Assembly (NCBI GenBank): GCA_023055355.1
Contig: JALJCS010000002.1
Span: 80,123,001-80,187,000, forward strand
Source of the DNA: Agelaius tricolor
Lineage: Eukaryota > Chordata > Aves > Passeriformes > Icteridae
DNA length: 64,000 nt
Direction: 5' to 3'
This document shows, piece after piece, positions 59,386-64,000 of this stretch. The notes beneath the pieces were generated by a model. The model was not told where the DNA came from. It did not search any database and worked only from the letters and a program-made list of their open reading frames with translations. Positions within the stretch are counted from its first letter, which is position 1. Each line of letters starts with the position of its first letter. A program made the translations under genes and the position numbers.

Positions 59386-62300
59386 TGACTTACTCTTCCT
59401 GAATAAAAACTCTAGGCATTGCTCCAAACCGTTACACCACAGTCTACTCTCAGGCAAAATTGCCAATTTCTGCAACGGGTGCTTTTATGGAGCTGAATTT
59501 TAAGATTGAGCTGCTACACAGTATCTCTTTTTTGGTTTTTCTTCTGTAACGGAACATCCTTATTTGCCTATCTGGCATAGCTATTGTGAGTTATATTTAC
59601 TGACTGGAAACTTGGCAAGTCCAATATTTGTTCTTGGTAACAAGATACTACCCACAGTTTTTACTTACCAGGCTCTGCAGCAGCCAGGTGGAACATACAT
59701 CATTAGTTTACTGAATAATGAATATACTTTAAATCACGATTCAAAAATGCTCAGTTACAGTATATTAAATTAGTTTAAAAAAATTAAATTAATGTAAAAC
59801 TGGCTTTCCATAGTAGAATTAGCAAAATCAAAATAGGCTTTTTATCAACTTTATTGAAACTAATTCAACTTTCCAAGAACTAAAAATTGGTTTCCTGTCT
59901 TGACTGTTTTGGAATTACTTACTGTCATCTGTTTCAGACGTTAAAGGATATGATTTAATATCAGCAATAAGGCCTCTGTTCCTACTTTGGCAGGTGTTAA
60001 TTATTTAAACACTACTCATTTAAATTTGTTTCCAATCACTCTTTTGAGTGATTTGCTTTACATGTTTCTTTGTGTGAATTTTCTGCACACACAAATAAAA
60101 TAAGGGGGAAAGTCCCCTGATCAGTAACTCTATTTCTTCTCTTTTCAGCCTTTCTTTAGATAGGTAGGTAGAAACAGAGGGATATTTCATGGGTGATGGT
60201 TTTCAATGATGAAACATAATATATAATACATCATTTTTATCTCCTTTGTAATAATAAAAAGTTGTTCTCTTAGGGAGAGTGCTGTGGTTTCTGCATGCTA
60301 ATGGCTGTACTCTTTGTGAATGAATTGTGAAATGGGTCACAGTTCCTGAAGCATTCATGGAGGCTGGAACAATATAGACAGACTTCTTGGTGAAAAACAT
60401 GGGGAAAGAAACCTCTTAAATAACTGCAGTCATTCCTCCACACCTACAATTCCACCAGTCTACTTGCAGTGACAAAAAACCACAGTTTTAAGAATATTGT
60501 CTGGTTCTATACAGCTACTAATTAATAAAATGAGAAATGTCTCTCTTGCTGTATGTGCCTGAATTATCCTCTGTCATCATGTTAGAGTCATCCTATCTTT
60601 TTTTTTTTTACTTTACCTTTGCCTTCCTTTACAGTAGTGCATCAGAGAAAAGGGAACTCAGCTCTGTACAACAGACCTCTGTCTGGTGTGAAGTGAAATT
60701 CTCATTCTGCGGCAGATAACTTGTAATTTAATACATAATTCTTGTCAGTAGAATAACATAAGGGAAAGCTAGACCAGAGGGAAAGGCAGCCATAAGAGAG
60801 GGAATTTTATGCACCACTGGGAAATGAGAAGCTGACAACTATAGGTATTTCAGTTCTATAAGGCAAGTCATTTCATCCTGGTAATAAATGGAAAAGGTGG
60901 GTGTTTGTTTAGATTTAGGCCACTTGGTAATGATTTTAACACTCAGCTAAGCCTCTTGCCAAGACAAGCACTCCAAGGCCAAAATCTATAATGAACTCTC
61001 ATCTTCTCAATTATAGATTCAGCCCCGACCAAAGTGATATCCAATATTCCCCTCCCCACTCCACAAGTGCAGAGAAGTGCTGCTGGACGTGCAAGCAGCC
61101 GGGTTCTGCATGGCTCCTGCAGCTCCCCAGGACCCCCAGCCCACCCAGCTGGGGCACCAGCACCCGCCCCCTCCCCTCTTCCCTTCCTTACCCCCGCCCT
61201 CTGCTTCATGGAAAGAGTGAGAGCAGAGAGGGAGGAAGAGTGCCAGTGATGATGGGAGGAGGAGAAGGAGAGGATGAAAGGACTGTCTACCCTCCACCTC
61301 CAGGATCCTCCCAGCCCCTTCCAATGGGTGGGAGACTGAATCAGTGGAACCAGCCTGTGATTGTGTTGGCAGGTCTTTGCTGGCTGGCTGAGTGTGCCAT
61401 GGCTTCTGAAGCACTGGGACAGTGGGCAAGGCATGCATGGCTCTGCAGAACCCTGCTGCTCTTAGTCCATCTCCTTCTTGCTGCTACTTCAAGTGGTCTC
61501 TAGTATCTCCTCCTCACTTGCTCTTGTCACCAAGCTCACTCTTTCTGATGCTTGTCCAGCCAAAAAACACAGAAGGTAATTTTTTTTCCAAAGACTTATA
61601 TTTTGTAATTTATCCCCCTGGCCTCATTCCCTAGCTTGTTTTCTTCTGCCTTTTCCCATTCCTTTGCTTGTTTTTCCTTGTATGTTTTCATACATTATAG
61701 TATATTTGTCTTTTATCCATATTGAAATGAAGGCATCTTGACCCCACCTGCCTACTGGCTGGTACAACTCTGCCTTTGTTCCCTCTTATAATTCCATAAA
61801 CAATCACCTGTCTCATGCCAGCTCCCACTAACCCTGCTCTCGCCAAAGACCTCGTAAAACTGTGGTACATGTTTAAAAGGTGGAGACAATAATATTCAAA
61901 AGGATTTTTGTTTGGAGGAATGTAAACCTATCTACATTGGGGATAAAAATATACCTGTAGCTGTGGGGTTTAAAGAGCAGAAGAAGCTGATGCATTTTTT
62001 TCAGGGTGATCTGCTTTGTGCAATGAGGCACAGCCAGGGACTCTATACTACTACTGTGGGTACTTGCTTTTTCCAGCAACTTGTGGTCTACTGCTGAGTT
62101 AAATGGATCGCTAACTCCTTTTCAGCAGACTTTTCAGCTCATTGTCCACTTTCTTGACAGAAGGTGAGGAGTAAAGAGAAGGATTACAAGATATGTAGTA
62201 GAGAGCAAATTATTTGCCATGCAGAAGGAGCAAAAAGAATGTCTTTCTACCATGGAGGCAGAGACTGTGATTGATTCAGAAAATAACAGTGGAAAATAAT

Positions 62301-62497
62301 AAATAAATGAGGAAATCAAAGCCAAAACCCCACAACCCCAGACTAGGTCTGTGTTATTCAGAAGTTCTGACTTTTGCTCAGAACAATGGGTCTGTTTCAC
62401 CAAGAAAGCCTTCCTTAGTCCTTTGTGCTTCCTTAAATAGTAAAACCTCCCTTTATATGGTTTTGTGTTCTTCATTTATACTGTGTTACATTTTTTT

Positions 62498-62516
62498 CTT
62501 TTTTTTTTTTTTTTTC
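62498..62516 (+). repeat. Poly-T run
   Basis: T-rich homopolymer tract of about 19 nt preceded by TTTTTTCTT. Confidence 0.8.
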
Positions 62517-64000
62517 CTGTTCAGCAGCTGGCAGGGGGTGACAGAATTTTAGAGGATAAGTGCTATACACAATATAAAATACAGTCAACCAGTTGTCAGT
62601 CATGAGTACCAAGGCTTTATATCACTACTAGTGAGTTCAGTGTGACTTCTGAGCAACTAAGAACCAGTAGTTTTGGTCTCCTGTTCATTAAAAAAAAAGT
62701 AAAATATGCTGGGCAAAAGCCTAGATGAAAAATTAAAAGAATTATTATGATAACTGTTATTCATATTCTCAGATTAAATCTGGTTTACTTCTTTTTTCTT
62801 CCAGTGACTTGCTTGTGTACTGCAATCTTGGCAGAAGGCATTAAGTCATATTTAGGTTAATCACTTAATGTTTCTGAATTGCTTTGAACATGAAGTGTGT
62901 GCCAAGTACTACTAATATTATGTGAGACATCATTACGATAAGCTAGGGGTTTCATCTTCAGTCTCTTTTATCAATCAGTACTACTTAAGCTTTGTTTGGT
63001 GCTATATATAGATTGTAAATAGAATTATTAAAATTCATTGCAGATTAAATTCCAGTCCCTCCCTTCACTGTAAAAGAAGAGAGGCATAATATATAAAGAA
63101 AGCAACATTTAGAGAGAAGAAATTTCTTAACATGACCCAGGACTGGGATCCCTAAACCCAGGGAAGAGTAGTGCAGTCATCTAAGTAGAAAATGAATTAG
63201 TCTGTTTTAGAAAAAAAATTGTAATTATAATAAATTATAATATGTTTTATTGTTCTAGAAATATCAGGTTCTCCTCCTAGCAAGCTGATCAACAATTTTA
63301 TTATTGTCATTGCTTGGAAGTGGTGTTTTCATTTTGTGTAAGCTCAAGTTCTGAATATTGTGTTTTCAGGAGTAAAGTTAAATTTACCTCGTTACTTCCC
63401 TTGTCTAATTAATGCTGTGTATTACTTAAATAACGCTTTGAAGACTCCTAGATGTGAATCACCAAGACCTGCATTTCGGAAAAAAAAAAATTTCTGGGCA
63501 ATCAAGTATCCTCAGTAATACAGACAGCAATTAGCAATTTTCCATTCCAAAGCAATACATGACATTGATATGACTTAGAGCTTAATTGCAGATGGAATCT
63601 GTTAAAATTATTTCTCTTTTCCACATAATTTACAGATTAATCAACAACCACTAGCAGTAGACCTGTACTTGCCTGTGGATTTTCAGCTCCTAATGCCTTG
63701 GGTGAGTTTAGGAACTTCTGTGGATCTTTGGAGATGCATAAGATGCTTTTATTGTGGCAGTGGTCAGACTGCTATAATGATACGCCCCATTTATTTAGTA
63801 GTAGGAAATAGAAGTGGTCATTCTAATTCCATTGAAGCTGCTTTGAGGCTTGGATAGGTTCCATTTCAGTAGTGTACATTTTATAATCTAAATAAATATT
63901 ATTTCTCTTTTTACTCCAGGTCTTACACCTTTCATGTGACAAACATGTCTACATAGCTGCAGACTACAGAGTGAGGGCATTTCCCGGTAGGTTGGAATTC

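Larger units (their letters stand above)
58400..63635. other. Non-coding stretch to near the right edge
   Basis: No gene is recognised. A weak MIR-like string (CTTAGTTGCCCCATCTGTAA) lies at about 58411-58430. A CA-rich microsatellite lies at 59350-59385. A GC- and C-rich patch at 61070-61200 carries overlapping ORFs on both strands (139-170 codons) but few CpGs. T runs lie near 60599 and 62498. Confidence 0.5.

Noticed and set aside
60943..61503. 163-170-codon ORFs and C-rich patch as a promoter-exon unit
   Set aside because: Sense and antisense frames overlap, CpG is scarce, and low-complexity Pro/Gly/Ser composition reflects C-rich DNA rather than a protein.

Overview
This window looks like nuclear DNA from a bird, most likely a songbird (Passeriformes). 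It is AT-rich and repeat-poor. The interspersed repeats are 3'-truncated CR1 LINE fragments and solo LTRs of avian endogenous retroviruses, with no Alu, L1 or B1 elements and no bacterial signatures. Two LTRs near 8.65 kb and 45.5 kb belong to a family I recall as abundant in songbirds; that recollection and the passerine call come from family knowledge, not from a search.

I find no protein-coding gene, rRNA, tRNA or CRISPR array that I can support. Almost all ORFs are short, lack recognisable domains and occur in several frames at once. The longest ones (about 200-234 codons) lie in GC-rich LTR sequence or look like chance. The stretch is best read as intergenic or deep intronic DNA.

Layout: 1-2744 has no recognisable feature. 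2745-3293 is a minus-strand solo LTR with a 5-bp target duplication. 4998-5587 is a second LTR of that family; it abuts a plus-strand LTR-like block (5588 to about 6725) that carries a 39-bp tandem repeat. 8652-9029 and 45484-45879 are two solo LTRs of another family, each with a perfect 6-bp target duplication. CR1 pieces lie at 15655-15924, 21284-21334, 41316-42066 (split by an LTR) and 49815-50023. A further plus-strand LTR occupies about 25812-26445. A degraded foldback, tRNA-like relic lies at about 30636-30785. Possible MIR-like SINE relics are near 28.66, 51.2 and 58.4 kb. Simple repeats, small perfect hairpins and short tandem duplications are scattered in between.

I did not find a new biological system. 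The best second-look items are the head-to-head LTR arrangement at 5-6.7 kb, the intact target duplications, the LTR nested in a CR1, a perfect 21-bp-arm hairpin at 27.5 kb, a CpG-enriched patch at 13.3-13.7 kb, and weak exon-like segments at the right edge.
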